From an uncultured Flavobacteriales bacterium (GTDB taxonomy: Bacteria > Bacteroidota > Bacteroidia > Flavobacteriales_D > Sanyastnellaceae): 64,000 bases of DNA. The stretch covers positions 1 to 64,000 of the forward strand of contig CALJKR010000051.1 in assembly GCA_937974555.1 (NCBI GenBank), in the 5' to 3' direction. The notes under the pieces are model-generated. The model saw only the letters and a list, made by a program, of their open reading frames with translations. It was not told the origin of the DNA and searched no databases. The position numbers were made by a program, and so were the translations under genes. This document shows, one piece after another, positions 25,385-33,368 of this stretch (positions within the stretch are counted from its first letter, which is position 1; each line of letters opens with the position of its first letter).

Positions 25385-26725
25385 ATGAAAACTTTAATTC
25401 AAAATGTGCAAGTTGTCAATGAGGGCAACATTTTTCGTGCAGATGTATGTATTGAAAACGAAAAAATTTCAGCCATAGAAAAACCCCTCACCGTGGATTC
25501 TCAATGGGCATCCGAAGTAATTGATGGTACCGATTTGCATTTACTTCCTGGAATGATTGACGATCAAGTGCACTTCAGAGAGCCGGGATTGACACACAAA
25601 GGGAATATATATTCAGAGGCTCGGGCTGCCGTTGCAGGTGGAATTACCAGCTTTATGGAAATGCCCAATACGGTGCCTAATACGGTTACTTTGGATGAAT
25701 TAGAAAAGAAATATGACCGTGCTGCGGAAGTTTCACTGGCCAATTACTCCTTCTACATTGGGGCTACCCAAAACAATGCCGATGTCATTGCCTCTATCGA
25801 CACCAAGAACGTTTGTGGGATAAAAATTTTTATGGGTTCCTCAACAGGAAATATGTTGGTGGACAACGAAGAAAGTTTAAATGCCATTTTTAAAAATGCC
25901 AAAACCTTAATCGCCACACATTGTGAGGACGACAAGATGATTGCCGAAAACATGGTTCGCGCGCAGTCCCAATATCCCACGGGCATTCCCATACAAATGC
26001 ATCCCGTGATTCGTGATGCCGACGCCTGCTATGCCTCTTCATCCAAAGCCATTGCTTTGGCTAAAAAACATGACGCGCAATTGCATATTTTGCATATCAG
26101 CACTGCCAAAGAAATCGCCTTGTTTCAAAATGACATTGATATAAAAGACAAGCGAATAACGGCAGAAGCGTGCGTTCACCACCTGTGGTTTAGCGATGCT
26201 GATTACGACACCTTGGGAAGCAGAATCAAGTGGAATCCTGCAGTCAAGAGTGCTGAAGATCGCGCGGCCATTAGGCAAGCCGTAAAAGATGGTTTCATCG
26301 ATGTCTTGGCCACGGACCATGCGCCCCATACCTTAGAAGAAAAATCCAATCCATACGGATCCTGCCCGTCAGGCGGTCCTCTGGTGCAGCATGTTTTGGT
26401 TGCGCTTTTGGATATGTACCATCAAGGGATTTTTAGTCTGGAAGAGATTGTTCAAAAAGCTGCGCACAATGTTGCGACCCTTTATAAAATTCCTAACCGC
26501 GGATTTATTCGACCCGGATACCAAGCCGACTTGGTTTTAGTCAACTTAAATCAACCTTGGTTGGCCAAAGATGACAATGCCGCTTACTTATGTCAATGGA
26601 CGCCTTTTCATGGTCATCTTTTCAAAAGCCAAGTGGTGTCCACCTTTGTAAATGGACACCGCGTTTATACCACAGGTACATGGGATGAGACGGTTAGAGG
26701 TCAACGCCTACAATTTGCACGATGA
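25385..26725 (+). CDS. Dihydroorotase (Bacteroidota type)
   Basis: 446 residues; amidohydrolase of pyrimidine synthesis that cyclises carbamoyl aspartate to dihydroorotate. The signature is DDQVHFREPGLTHKG: the second His of the metal HxH pair is kept, the first is Gln, as in many Bacteroidota members. Other metal ligands are visible in IATHCEDD, LHILHISTAKE and ATDHAPHTLEEK. It sits between a GT2 gene and a DUF4296 lipoprotein with ATGA overlap, forming an operon. Other pyr genes are not in the window, so a hydantoinase-like role is a less likely alternative. Confidence 0.9.
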   Translation: MKTLIQNVQVVNEGNIFRADVCIENEKISAIEKPLTVDSQWASEVIDGTDLHLLPGMIDDQVHFREPGLTHKGNIYSEARAAVAGGITSFMEMPNTVPNTVTLDELEKKYDRAAEVSLANYSFYIGATQNNADVIASIDTKNVCGIKIFMGSSTGNMLVDNEESLNAIFKNAKTLIATHCEDDKMIAENMVRAQSQYPTGIPIQMHPVIRDADACYASSSKAIALAKKHDAQLHILHISTAKEIALFQNDIDIKDKRITAEACVHHLWFSDADYDTLGSRIKWNPAVKSAEDRAAIRQAVKDGFIDVLATDHAPHTLEEKSNPYGSCPSGGPLVQHVLVALLDMYHQGIFSLEEIVQKAAHNVATLYKIPNRGFIRPGYQADLVLVNLNQPWLAKDDNAAYLCQWTPFHGHLFKSQVVSTFVNGHRVYTTGTWDETVRGQRLQFAR

Positions 26726-27129
26726 AAACATTTGCGGTCCCTTTTTTCCTACTCATGTACATGAGCGCTTGTCAAAACAGCCCACAGGTGGTCCGTCCCC
26801 CTTTGGATTTGGAAAAAGTATCGCTCGTCGTACAAGAATTAAGAATCATGGAAGCCGCATATGGCATGCACTACCAACAGATTGATTCCACCAAAACAGG
26901 ATGGAAACCTTTTCATTTGGAAGTATTCCAAAGGTTGGCTGTTACAGAAGATCAATTCAATCAAAGTATCGCCTATTACACGCAATTTCCAGATAGCCTG
27001 ATGGCGATGGATAGCTTGATCTTAAAAAGATTGGAGCCACTATCAGGGCAAGGTTTGAAGAACCGCATTCCAGGACAGAAACACATACCAAATCATCAAC
27101 CCGCCGTCAACCAAAAAAGCGGCGAGTAA
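26722..27129 (+). CDS. DUF4296 lipoprotein
   Basis: 135 residues with a lipoprotein signal (MKTFAVPFFLLMYMSAC, Cys17). The mature part LEKVSLVVQELRIMEAAYGMHY, FHLEVFQRLAVTEDQFNQSIAYY is the DUF4296 pattern: helical, with the Y/F-rich F..V..R..VT...F..S..YY core. DUF4296 proteins regularly follow dihydroorotase in Bacteroidota; the role is unknown. It overlaps dihydroorotase by ATGA. Its last 87 bases overlap, tail to tail, the end of the opposite-strand membrane gene. Confidence 0.8.
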   Translation: MKTFAVPFFLLMYMSACQNSPQVVRPPLDLEKVSLVVQELRIMEAAYGMHYQQIDSTKTGWKPFHLEVFQRLAVTEDQFNQSIAYYTQFPDSLMAMDSLILKRLEPLSGQGLKNRIPGQKHIPNHQPAVNQKSGE

Positions 27130-27846
27130 TCGGTATCGGGTTTGCGAAAATACCAACGCAGGCAAGGCTGAAAGCACAAGACCAAAGGAAATTACGTGGT
27201 GTTTAAATGCAATATGTAAGATTACCTCGGCTGAAAAAATCAGTCCCATGACGACGGTTAGCCACTGTAATCTTCTTGCAAAAAAAAGTTGTCGCTCATG
27301 GCCATCCAATGCATCCGTAATGATCACCATCCCTGAGATAAATAGAAAAGAGATCCCAAATAAATGGGCAATTTGCGGCGTATTTAAAAACAACAACGGC
27401 AACAAGGCCCATACAGACCAACACCAAGCTACAGCGCAAGTTTTGGCCAAGTAGTATTTTCTAATTCCGCCTTGCATCTGCTTAAGAATGGCACCTGGTG
27501 CGTACATCGCGGCAATTGTACAAGCCGACAGTATCAATAGCCATGCTATGGCGTTATTGTTGGATGACGAAAATTGTTGACACTGAACAACGTAGGCACC
27601 CGAGGAAAGCAAAGCGCCGTACAAAGCAGCAAATCGATAGGGACTTTTTCGATGCTCTTTGGGCCAACGTAAAATCATATAAAACAAAGCTGAGGACAGG
27701 GCGCCCATGGCGATAATTTCAATGGGAATTGGTTTCACCACACCCATGGCGCGTTCCAAGGTTACCCAAGCGGATAGATAAAAAACCATGGCAATCCCTG
27801 AGATCAAGGAATATAGCCACCACCAGTTTCTTTTGATACTTTCCAT
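27043..27846 (-). CDS. Polytopic membrane protein, unknown function
   Basis: 267 residues with about eight membrane spans, beginning at residue 10. The segment MVIITDALDGHERQLFFARRLQ resembles (weakly) the second Asp-rich loop of UbiA-type prenyltransferases, but the first NDxxDxxxD motif is missing, so I do not assign an activity. It begins directly at the stop of the DUF2490-like gene and is the last gene of the 29490-27043 operon. Its 3' end lies within the DUF4296 gene on the other strand. Confidence 0.65.
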   Translation of the reverse strand: MESIKRNWWWLYSLISGIAMVFYLSAWVTLERAMGVVKPIPIEIIAMGALSSALFYMILRWPKEHRKSPYRFAALYGALLSSGAYVVQCQQFSSSNNNAIAWLLILSACTIAAMYAPGAILKQMQGGIRKYYLAKTCAVAWCWSVWALLPLLFLNTPQIAHLFGISFLFISGMVIITDALDGHERQLFFARRLQWLTVVMGLIFSAEVILHIAFKHHVISFGLVLSALPALVFSQTRYRLLAAFLVDGGLMIWYVFLSWNAVLQTLP

Positions 27847-29093
27847 TAGCGCGTTGCGTAATAAAACAACAGACCTGTTGCAGAACCAACAAATCCGCCA
27901 ACCAATGCTCGCTTGATTCGTTTGCTCTTGGCAACGGGTCCAAATCCCTCGGCATACCAGTCATTGTATTTCAAAGCTTCATTGCTCATATGATGAGATC
28001 GACAGCGCACCTTAAATGGGATGTTGGCCAAGGCAAAAAGCATAGGAGGAGCCACGGCACTCAAAAATCCATCCTGCCCCAAGTAAGCCAATGCGCCACA
28101 AAAAATAAATCCGCCAATTAACGAATGTCTCGCCGAATAACGTTCATAGGCATCACGCTCTCCCATTAAAAAAACCCGCATCTCATCGACATTGTACGTA
28201 TACCCCAACAGACTATCCTGTCCATAAAGCAATACCTCCTGTCCATTGGTGGTGATGCTAAAAATCTCACTTCGGTGCAATTCAGCCTCACGCATCTTCC
28301 CGTATTTTCCTTGATAGCGCACCCTGACTTCCAATGTGGAATCCAGTATTAGCTCACCGCGGATCGTGCGTCCGTTCATCAACAAGACCTCTTGCGTAAA
28401 TGCTTGCTTCTGCTTGGTATCCTTTTCTTTGGGCAATTCAAAAGCATACGAATAACCTGCAGTAACTACAAAATCCATATCCGCTGAAGCAATGTCACGC
28501 TGAATCAGATAACCCAACTTCAAACGTTGATGATTCTTTAAATCCCAATCCGTACCGCCTTGCCAACGCCAAGTGGAATATTGTTGGGTGTAGGTATTAA
28601 AAAACAACTCATGGCTGGTGTACAGATCCACCTTGGGAAGTCCTGTGTACTTGAGCCCCCCCCTCAATCGTGTGTTTTGACTCAAGTCCACATCTTGCCA
28701 ATCTCCAACCCCAAAATGGGTTTGACCCCATTGTTGGCGAATCAAAGCAGACGTCTCCCATTTTCCCCAGTCGTTCTTCCACTGCACCCCCAAACTCAAA
28801 CGCTGGCGATAATTCCACAAACCTGCACTGGACCTTGCACCAATGCGCATCTCCGCTTGGGTGCTCCAGTGTTTGGACAATCGTTGTTGCACCCCGATAT
28901 CCGTAAAAGCACTTCGAACCAAACGCACGTTGTCATACATTCTAATCTCCGGAGCCAGATAGAAGTTTCGCTTTCCTTTGCCTTCAAAGTCAATTTTTGA
29001 AGATACCCAAGCACCCGCATCCTTCTGCTGGGCCTGGACGAAAAGTGAAGCCAGAATAAAAATGAATAGGAGGAGTCGATTAAGGAGTGTCAT
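27846..29093 (-). CDS. DUF2490-like outer-membrane barrel with C-terminal extension
   Basis: 415 residues. After a signal peptide (MTLLNRLLLFIFILASLFVQAQ), residues about 25-235 are alternating, aromatic-rich beta strands (GAWVSSKIDF, YLAPEIRMYDNV, QAEMRIGARSS, LRGGLKYTGLP, AGYSYAFELP) like the DUF2490 barrel family. From about 240 there is a different part, with a short beta domain (GRTIRGELILDSTLEVRVRY) and two glycine-rich membrane segments near the end (SLIGGFIFCGALAYLG; ALVGGFVGSATGLLFYY). This second part matches the beta/transmembrane modules of hypothetical Bacteroidota proteins. The combination in one chain is unusual. It overlaps the upstream lipoprotein gene by 14 bases. Confidence 0.65.
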   Translation of the reverse strand: MTLLNRLLLFIFILASLFVQAQQKDAGAWVSSKIDFEGKGKRNFYLAPEIRMYDNVRLVRSAFTDIGVQQRLSKHWSTQAEMRIGARSSAGLWNYRQRLSLGVQWKNDWGKWETSALIRQQWGQTHFGVGDWQDVDLSQNTRLRGGLKYTGLPKVDLYTSHELFFNTYTQQYSTWRWQGGTDWDLKNHQRLKLGYLIQRDIASADMDFVVTAGYSYAFELPKEKDTKQKQAFTQEVLLMNGRTIRGELILDSTLEVRVRYQGKYGKMREAELHRSEIFSITTNGQEVLLYGQDSLLGYTYNVDEMRVFLMGERDAYERYSARHSLIGGFIFCGALAYLGQDGFLSAVAPPMLFALANIPFKVRCRSHHMSNEALKYNDWYAEGFGPVAKSKRIKRALVGGFVGSATGLLFYYATR

Positions 29094-29490
29094 AGGTCAT
29101 CAAAGTTCCCATATCCAATTTCTCCTTCCTTTTGGCCACTTTCACCACATCCTTCACCACCATTTTGGTGGGATTGGGCGATGCTGAACCCAAGGTGTCT
29201 TGGCTGTAGATATACACCGTATACTCGCCTGGTCGTAAACTTTGAAAGGAAAAGTCACCATCGTAATTGGTCATTACTTTTTCATCTGGAGACAAGTGGT
29301 CACCATAGACCAAATACACCTCCATGTCTCTTCCATCCACAGTATCGATTATGGTTGAGGCATTGCTCAATACCGCTCTTCTTTGAACATCGATATGACC
29401 CGTGATTTGGGCCAAACCACCCGACCCTGCTTCCTTTGCACATGAGTACAACAATGGAACGGCCAGAAATAACACTGCTAATTTTTTCAT
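29080..29490 (-). CDS. Lipoprotein with carboxypeptidase-regulatory-like beta domain
   Basis: 136 residues from ATG 29490; longer upstream frames are rejected because the -7 box lies at 29505-29512. Lipoprotein signal MKKLAVLFLAVPLLYSC (Cys17). The mature domain (ITGHIDVQRR, DMEVYLVYGD, VMTNYDGDFSFQSLRPGEYTVYIYSQD, in parts) is the Ig-like fold with the G-x-F-x-F...L-x-P-G-x-Y-x-V pattern of CarboxypepD_reg/SpaA-type modules. First gene of an envelope operon with the barrel protein and the membrane protein. Confidence 0.75.
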   Translation of the reverse strand: MKKLAVLFLAVPLLYSCAKEAGSGGLAQITGHIDVQRRAVLSNASTIIDTVDGRDMEVYLVYGDHLSPDEKVMTNYDGDFSFQSLRPGEYTVYIYSQDTLGSASPNPTKMVVKDVVKVAKRKEKLDMGTLMTYDTP

Positions 29491-29504
29491 AATTTTCTGT
29501 CCTT

Positions 29505-29512
29505 CAAACATA
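29505..29512 (-). promoter_or_regulatory. -7 box TATGTTTG of the lipoprotein/barrel operon
   Basis: Exact TAnnTTTG on the minus strand, 14 bases before the ATG at 29490; it lies between comF and the lipoprotein gene, partly within the comF 3' side. Confidence 0.5.
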
Positions 29513-29527
29513 ACCCATTTAATTGAT

Positions 29528-30265
29528 TTAAACAACGATTCTATTGTGTACCGGCATGGCCAGTGCTCCCAATGAGATTTGTATCCCTTGGGCCTTTTGC
29601 AAAACATCACAACATTGTATCAATGTTGCGCCCGTTGTCACCACGTCATCAATAAGTAAGACCCGATTTCCGCTCGGGCATTGCATTGACACCAGATCAA
29701 ACGGGTTGTCCAATTTGTTGTTTCGGATCCATCGATTTTTAAACGTTTGGCTTTTCCCTTGGGTGGTGCGGACGAGCCAATTTTCTACTACGGGAATCTG
29801 CCACTCTTGGGAAAGACCCTTGGCAATTTCCAAAGCTTGGTTGTATCCGCGTTTCCTCATTTTCTTGGGATGAAGCGGCACGGGAACAATACAGTCCCAT
29901 GGACATTGCTGCATATTACGAAGCCAATTTTTGGCCCATAACTGCGCCAAAACTACACCCACTTCGGGATGCTGCTTGTATTTTAGGGCATGCAATAGCT
30001 CTCGCATCATGCCAGTTTTCTCCATTTTAAAACCGACAATCAATGCGTGAAAATCACAGCGCCCAAAGAATACTTTTTGGAGCTGAGGATGAACCAAGAA
30101 AGGAAAAGTCTTGGGCAGTTCACGCTGACAATGCGTGCAGAGCACCTCTTCAAAATGCAACAAATCCCAATGACAATAAAGACAATGCCTGGGGTAAACC
30201 AGATGGAGCAAAGCCAAGGCTCCTTTTTTCAAGCGGGCAATCATGTGCCAAAGCTGCCTCCGCAT
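29528..30265 (-). CDS. comF: ComF-family phosphoribosyltransferase-like protein
   Basis: 245 residues from ATG 30265 (in-frame alternatives 30340 and 30244). An N-terminal zinc-type motif (HCLYCHWDLL ... CTHCQREL) precedes a type I phosphoribosyltransferase domain with KYKQHPEVG, VPVPLHPKKMRKRGYNQA and the PRPP loop VLLIDDVVTTGAT. ComF proteins take part in DNA uptake and handling of incoming single-stranded DNA; the enzymatic activity is uncertain. Divergent from panD, so the far-upstream ATG at 30340 would overlap the panD start. Confidence 0.88.
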   Translation of the reverse strand: MRRQLWHMIARLKKGALALLHLVYPRHCLYCHWDLLHFEEVLCTHCQRELPKTFPFLVHPQLQKVFFGRCDFHALIVGFKMEKTGMMRELLHALKYKQHPEVGVVLAQLWAKNWLRNMQQCPWDCIVPVPLHPKKMRKRGYNQALEIAKGLSQEWQIPVVENWLVRTTQGKSQTFKNRWIRNNKLDNPFDLVSMQCPSGNRVLLIDDVVTTGATLIQCCDVLQKAQGIQISLGALAMPVHNRIVV

Positions 30266-30324
30266 CGACCCAAAAAAAAGAAACACATAAGGCGCATATT
30301 TTTCAAGATTGCTATCGTTATGCG

Positions 30325-30332
30325 TACTTTTG
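30325..30332 (+). promoter_or_regulatory. panD: -7 box TACTTTTG of panD
   Basis: Exact TAnnTTTG ending 7 bases before the first and 10 before the second ATG of panD, so the leader is absent or only a few bases. Confidence 0.5.
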
Positions 30333-30342
30333 CCGCGCAATG

Positions 30343-30693
30343 ATGACCATTCAAGTCCTTAAGTCTAAGATCCACCGCGTTACTGTAACGGAGGCGGATT
30401 TAAATTACATCGGCAGTATCACTTTGGATCCAGCGCTCATGGCTGCGGCCAATATGATTGAAGGTGAAAAAGTTCAAATTTTGAATTGCAACAACGGCGA
30501 GCGTTTCGAAACCTATATCATCACCGGTCCCGCCAACTCTGGCGTGGTTTGTCTCAATGGGCCAGCTGCTAGAAGAGTGGCTGTTGGTGATATTGTCATC
30601 GTGTGTTCATATGCGAGTATGGAATTTGAAACGGCCAAGACTTTTAAACCGTGGATTGTATTTCCTGACACCGCCACCAACCGTCTTTTATAA
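30343..30693 (+). CDS. panD: Aspartate 1-decarboxylase
   Basis: 116 residues; makes beta-alanine from aspartate for pantothenate and coenzyme A. It is synthesised as a proenzyme cleaved between Gly and Ser to form a pyruvoyl group: the site is NYIGSITLD. Starting at the second of two adjacent ATGs (30340 or 30343) puts the serine at position 25, as in E. coli. VLKSKIHRVTVT at the N-terminus and TYIITGPANSGVVCLNGPAAR (in part) are family marks. Cotranscribed with the flippase-like gene (TAATG overlap). Confidence 0.95.
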   Translation: MTIQVLKSKIHRVTVTEADLNYIGSITLDPALMAAANMIEGEKVQILNCNNGERFETYIITGPANSGVVCLNGPAARRVAVGDIVIVCSYASMEFETAKTFKPWIVFPDTATNRLL

Positions 30694-31688
30694 TGATGAA
30701 ATGGCTGAAATATGCGCTGTTCTTGGCCATTGGCTTGGGATTGGCATGGTATGCCTCTAAAGACGCAGATTTTGATACCATCTGGAGTGCTACGCTTCAA
30801 CTCAATTGGTTTTGGGCCATTCTTTCCATGGTCACCAGTTACGTCGCGATGATTATTCGCGGTTACCGATGGAATATCCTTTTGGCTCCTTTGGGATACC
30901 AATCCCGGAATTCCAATAATGTCCATTCTGTGGCTTTTGGTTACATGATGAATGATCTTATTCCCCGGAGCGGAGAGCTGGCACGATGTGCATTGCTTTC
31001 AAGGGCAGAACAAATCCCCGTCGATAAATTGGTGGGCACGGTCATCTTGGAACGCATAGTGGACATGCTGACTTTACTCCTTGTCATTGGATTGGCCACT
31101 TGGCTTCAAGCGGATGCCATTCAAGCCTTGTGGGATCAAATCACCGCAGCCAAGGCCACTCAAGGACCTACAGAAAAAAGCTACACCTTGTACTATGTGC
31201 TCATTGCTTTGATTGTGTTGGGCATTACCGGATGGTGGGTTCTTGGAAAATTACAGCAGATCCCTTTTTTTGGAAAAATCAAAAACTTTGCAGACGGTAT
31301 TTTTTCAGGAATGAAAAGCGTCGCAGGATTGAAGCAAAAAAATAAATTTATTTTGCTCACTTTGGGCATTTGGACTGCTTGGTTGCTCATGGCGTATTTC
31401 ATGATGAAAGCTTTGCCCGCAACGGCAGAATTGGATTTGGCCGATGCGCTTTTCTTTATGGTCGCTGGTAGTTTTGGAATGATCGTCCCTACACAAGGTG
31501 GATTGGGCGCATACCACTTGACTTCCAAATATGGCTTTATTGCCCTGGGTTTGGATGGCGCATTGGGACTGACGTTTGCATGGATCTCTTGGGTAGGAAA
31601 AACCATTGTGGAGTTTGTAGTTGGATCTATTGGCTTTATTATTGTCGACCAACGCTCAAAAAATAAACAAGATGCTGTTTCATCCTAA
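30693..31688 (+). CDS. Flippase-like membrane protein (lysylphosphatidylglycerol synthase TM/UPF0104 family)
   Basis: 331 residues with about eight membrane spans. It has the family pattern: a conserved loop RGYRWNILLAPLGYQ, FGYMMNDLIPRSGELARCALLSR (in parts) and the C-terminal GSFGMIVPTQGGLGAYH. These are the membrane part of LPG synthase/AglD-type proteins, thought to move lipids or lipid-linked sugars, and here it stands without a transferase domain. It overlaps panD (TAATG) and the next gene by 17 bases, so all three are one transcript. Confidence 0.85.
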   Translation: MMKWLKYALFLAIGLGLAWYASKDADFDTIWSATLQLNWFWAILSMVTSYVAMIIRGYRWNILLAPLGYQSRNSNNVHSVAFGYMMNDLIPRSGELARCALLSRAEQIPVDKLVGTVILERIVDMLTLLLVIGLATWLQADAIQALWDQITAAKATQGPTEKSYTLYYVLIALIVLGITGWWVLGKLQQIPFFGKIKNFADGIFSGMKSVAGLKQKNKFILLTLGIWTAWLLMAYFMMKALPATAELDLADALFFMVAGSFGMIVPTQGGLGAYHLTSKYGFIALGLDGALGLTFAWISWVGKTIVEFVVGSIGFIIVDQRSKNKQDAVSS

Positions 31689-32145
31689 AATCGCCCAATG
31701 GCAGGCAGAAGGCAAGTCCATCGTTTTCACCAATGGTGTTTTTGATATCCTTCATGTGGGGCACGTTACCTACCTGGAAGAAGCCAAAGCCTTGGGAGAT
31801 GTCTTGGTTGTTGGTCTCAATGCCGACAGCTCTGTAAAACGCTTAAACAAAGGACCAGAGCGACCCATCAATGACGAAGAATCACGGAAAAAAGTATTGG
31901 AAGCCTTGCGTTGTGTGGATGAGGTTATCATTTTTGATGAAGACACGCCATTGCGCTTGATTATGGACATACGTCCAGATGTGGTAGTTAAAGGAGGCGA
32001 CTACAATGCGCATGTAACGGATCGCCGTGATCCCCGCTACGTCGTTGGGTCACAAGAAGTGAAAACTTGGGGCGGACACGCCTATGTTATCGCGTTTGTG
32101 CACGGTTATTCTACTACCAATATTGTAAAGAAGCTTCGCGAATAA
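31672..32145 (+). CDS. rfaE2: D-glycero-beta-D-manno-heptose 1-phosphate adenylyltransferase (RfaE domain II)
   Basis: 157 residues from ATG 31672, inside the end of the upstream gene. Cytidylyltransferase fold with TNGVFDILHVGHVTYLEEAK (HxGH nucleotide site in GHV context) and GLNADSSVKRLNKGPERP, then a final FVHGYSTTNIVKKL. This is the stand-alone C-terminal half of HldE/RfaE, which adenylates heptose-1-phosphate for lipopolysaccharide core synthesis. No heptose kinase is adjacent. Some Bacteroidota members may act on other sugar phosphates. Confidence 0.88.
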   Translation: MLFHPKIAQWQAEGKSIVFTNGVFDILHVGHVTYLEEAKALGDVLVVGLNADSSVKRLNKGPERPINDEESRKKVLEALRCVDEVIIFDEDTPLRLIMDIRPDVVVKGGDYNAHVTDRRDPRYVVGSQEVKTWGGHAYVIAFVHGYSTTNIVKKLRE

Positions 32146-32147
32146 AA

Positions 32148-32885
32148 TTATTGCGCAGCAAAACGAAAAACGATCTTTCCGGTTTGCGCTGCTTTACCAA
32201 GATCTGCATTGAATCGCCACTTTTTGGCATGCGCCAAACTCTCATCCATCAAACATTGAATTTGCGAAGAACTGGGATCGATAGAGGCCGATTTTACCTC
32301 ACCACGTTCATTTACTGTAACATTTACTTTGACTACACCCGCCTGCTTGCATCGATAAGTAGGCTTGGGTCCAAAACTTACTGATCTTCCTGCCAGCATC
32401 CATTCCACAGAAACAGCACCGCTGTATGAAGTGTTTGATGACTGTTGCTGGGTATCATTTTTCTTGGGATTCGTTTCTTGCGAATCATATTGCCTGGGCT
32501 GCACCCTTTCATCATTTTGATGCGCTTGCTTCAATCGATCAAATTCTTGACGAGCAAAATCTTCTGGGGTTACATCATTGCCCTTGCCTCGATTATCTTG
32601 AATTGTTTGACCCAACGCGGCGTCTACTTGAGACATCACATTTCGCATGGGGCCATCTGCTTGGTCTCCATTGGAAGAGGAAGTTGACTCATCCAATTGA
32701 AGGGGAATTTCCTCCAAGACCTCCTGTTTCTCCAGCGCTGGATCTTCCCAACCATCTGAAGTTGTAAAAAAAACAATCGCCGTGGTAAAAACTTGAATCG
32801 TCACTGCAATCAACATCGCCTGCATGGCCCATTTCCATCCCCCTTGGGGCTTCGATTCCAATATGAAGTCCAATGTGCTTTTCAC
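32148..32885 (-). CDS. TonB-family periplasmic-spanning protein
   Basis: 245 residues. A single membrane anchor (residues about 20-41) follows a short cytoplasmic end. A polar, Gln/Asp-rich linker (about 45-160) then leads to a C-terminal TonB-like domain (YRCKQAGVVKVNVTVNERGEVKSASID ... AKKWRFNADLG, in parts). It is thus an energy transducer-like or AgmX/TonB-C protein linking inner and outer membrane, though without a Pro-rich linker or ExbBD nearby. Starts with GTG at 32885; a near-consensus box TATCTTTA (32891-32898) ends 5 bases upstream. Convergent with the adenylyltransferase gene 2 bases away. Confidence 0.75.
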   Translation of the reverse strand: MKSTLDFILESKPQGGWKWAMQAMLIAVTIQVFTTAIVFFTTSDGWEDPALEKQEVLEEIPLQLDESTSSSNGDQADGPMRNVMSQVDAALGQTIQDNRGKGNDVTPEDFARQEFDRLKQAHQNDERVQPRQYDSQETNPKKNDTQQQSSNTSYSGAVSVEWMLAGRSVSFGPKPTYRCKQAGVVKVNVTVNERGEVKSASIDPSSSQIQCLMDESLAHAKKWRFNADLGKAAQTGKIVFRFAAQ

Positions 32886-32936
32886 TCCGATAAAGATACG
32901 TTTCTGGTCATTTGATTTTACATCAAATTTTCATCT

Positions 32937-32944
32937 TATATTTG
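32937..32944 (+). promoter_or_regulatory. -7 box TATATTTG of the Cys-Lys repeat gene
   Basis: Exact TAnnTTTG with a possible -33 TTTG at 32911-32914 (spacing 22); 18 bases before the ATG at 32963. Confidence 0.5.
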
Positions 32945-32962
32945 TTTAAATACATTACGACA

Positions 32963-33319
32963 ATGAAAAAGTTCATCGCATTTTTTGCATTCATGATTTT
33001 GATTGCAGGTGTTGCTTCCGCTCAAACGCAAAACGCAACCGAAAATAACTCTGAGAAAAAAGAACATGTTGTGAAGGAGAAATCTTCTTGCAACAAAGCA
33101 GAGGGAGAAAAAGCGTGTTGCTCCAAGGACGCGAAGAAAGAAGAAGGAAAGGCATGTTGTTCTAAAGAAGGAAAAAAGGAAGAAGGAAAAGCTTGCTGCT
33201 CTAAGGATGGAAAGAAGGAAGAAGGAAAAGGAAGTTGTTCTAAAGACGGAAAGAAAGAAGAAAAAGCTTGCTGCTCTAAGGACGCCAAGAAAGAAGAAAA
33301 GGCACAACCCAAACCCTAA
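32963..33319 (+). CDS. Secreted Cys/Lys-rich repeat protein
   Basis: 118 residues. A clear signal peptide (MKKFIAFFAFMILIAGVASA) is followed by KEKSSCNKAEG and then five tandem units of the form K-A-C-C-S-K-D/E-G/A-K-K-E-E-G (one unit has SC for CC), ending in KAQPKP. The mature chain is almost only Lys, Glu, Cys, Ser, Gly and Ala. Paired cysteines at regular 13-residue spacing in a charged chain suggest metal binding like a metallothionein, or disulfide cross-linking outside the inner membrane. I do not recognise a named family. It has its own promoter and a strong terminator. Confidence 0.75.
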   Translation: MKKFIAFFAFMILIAGVASAQTQNATENNSEKKEHVVKEKSSCNKAEGEKACCSKDAKKEEGKACCSKEGKKEEGKACCSKDGKKEEGKGSCSKDGKKEEKACCSKDAKKEEKAQPKP

Positions 33320-33334
33320 TGGTTTTAACGCATT

Positions 33335-33362
33335 AAAAAGGCTCCAAATGGAGCCTTTTTTT
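33335..33362. terminator. Bidirectional terminator between the Cys-Lys gene and the signalling operon
   Basis: AAAAAGGCTCC, loop AAAT, GGAGCCTTTTT (33335-33360). T tracts follow on both strands. It ends the plus-strand repeat gene and the minus-strand ThiF-to-response-regulator operon. Confidence 0.88.
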
Positions 33363-33368
33363 ATGCTT

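Noticed and set aside
30043..30339. N-terminal extension of panD by 99 codons
   Set aside because: It covers comF on the other strand and the panD -7 box; PanD begins at VLKSKIHRV-type sequence and the serine lands at 25 with the short start.
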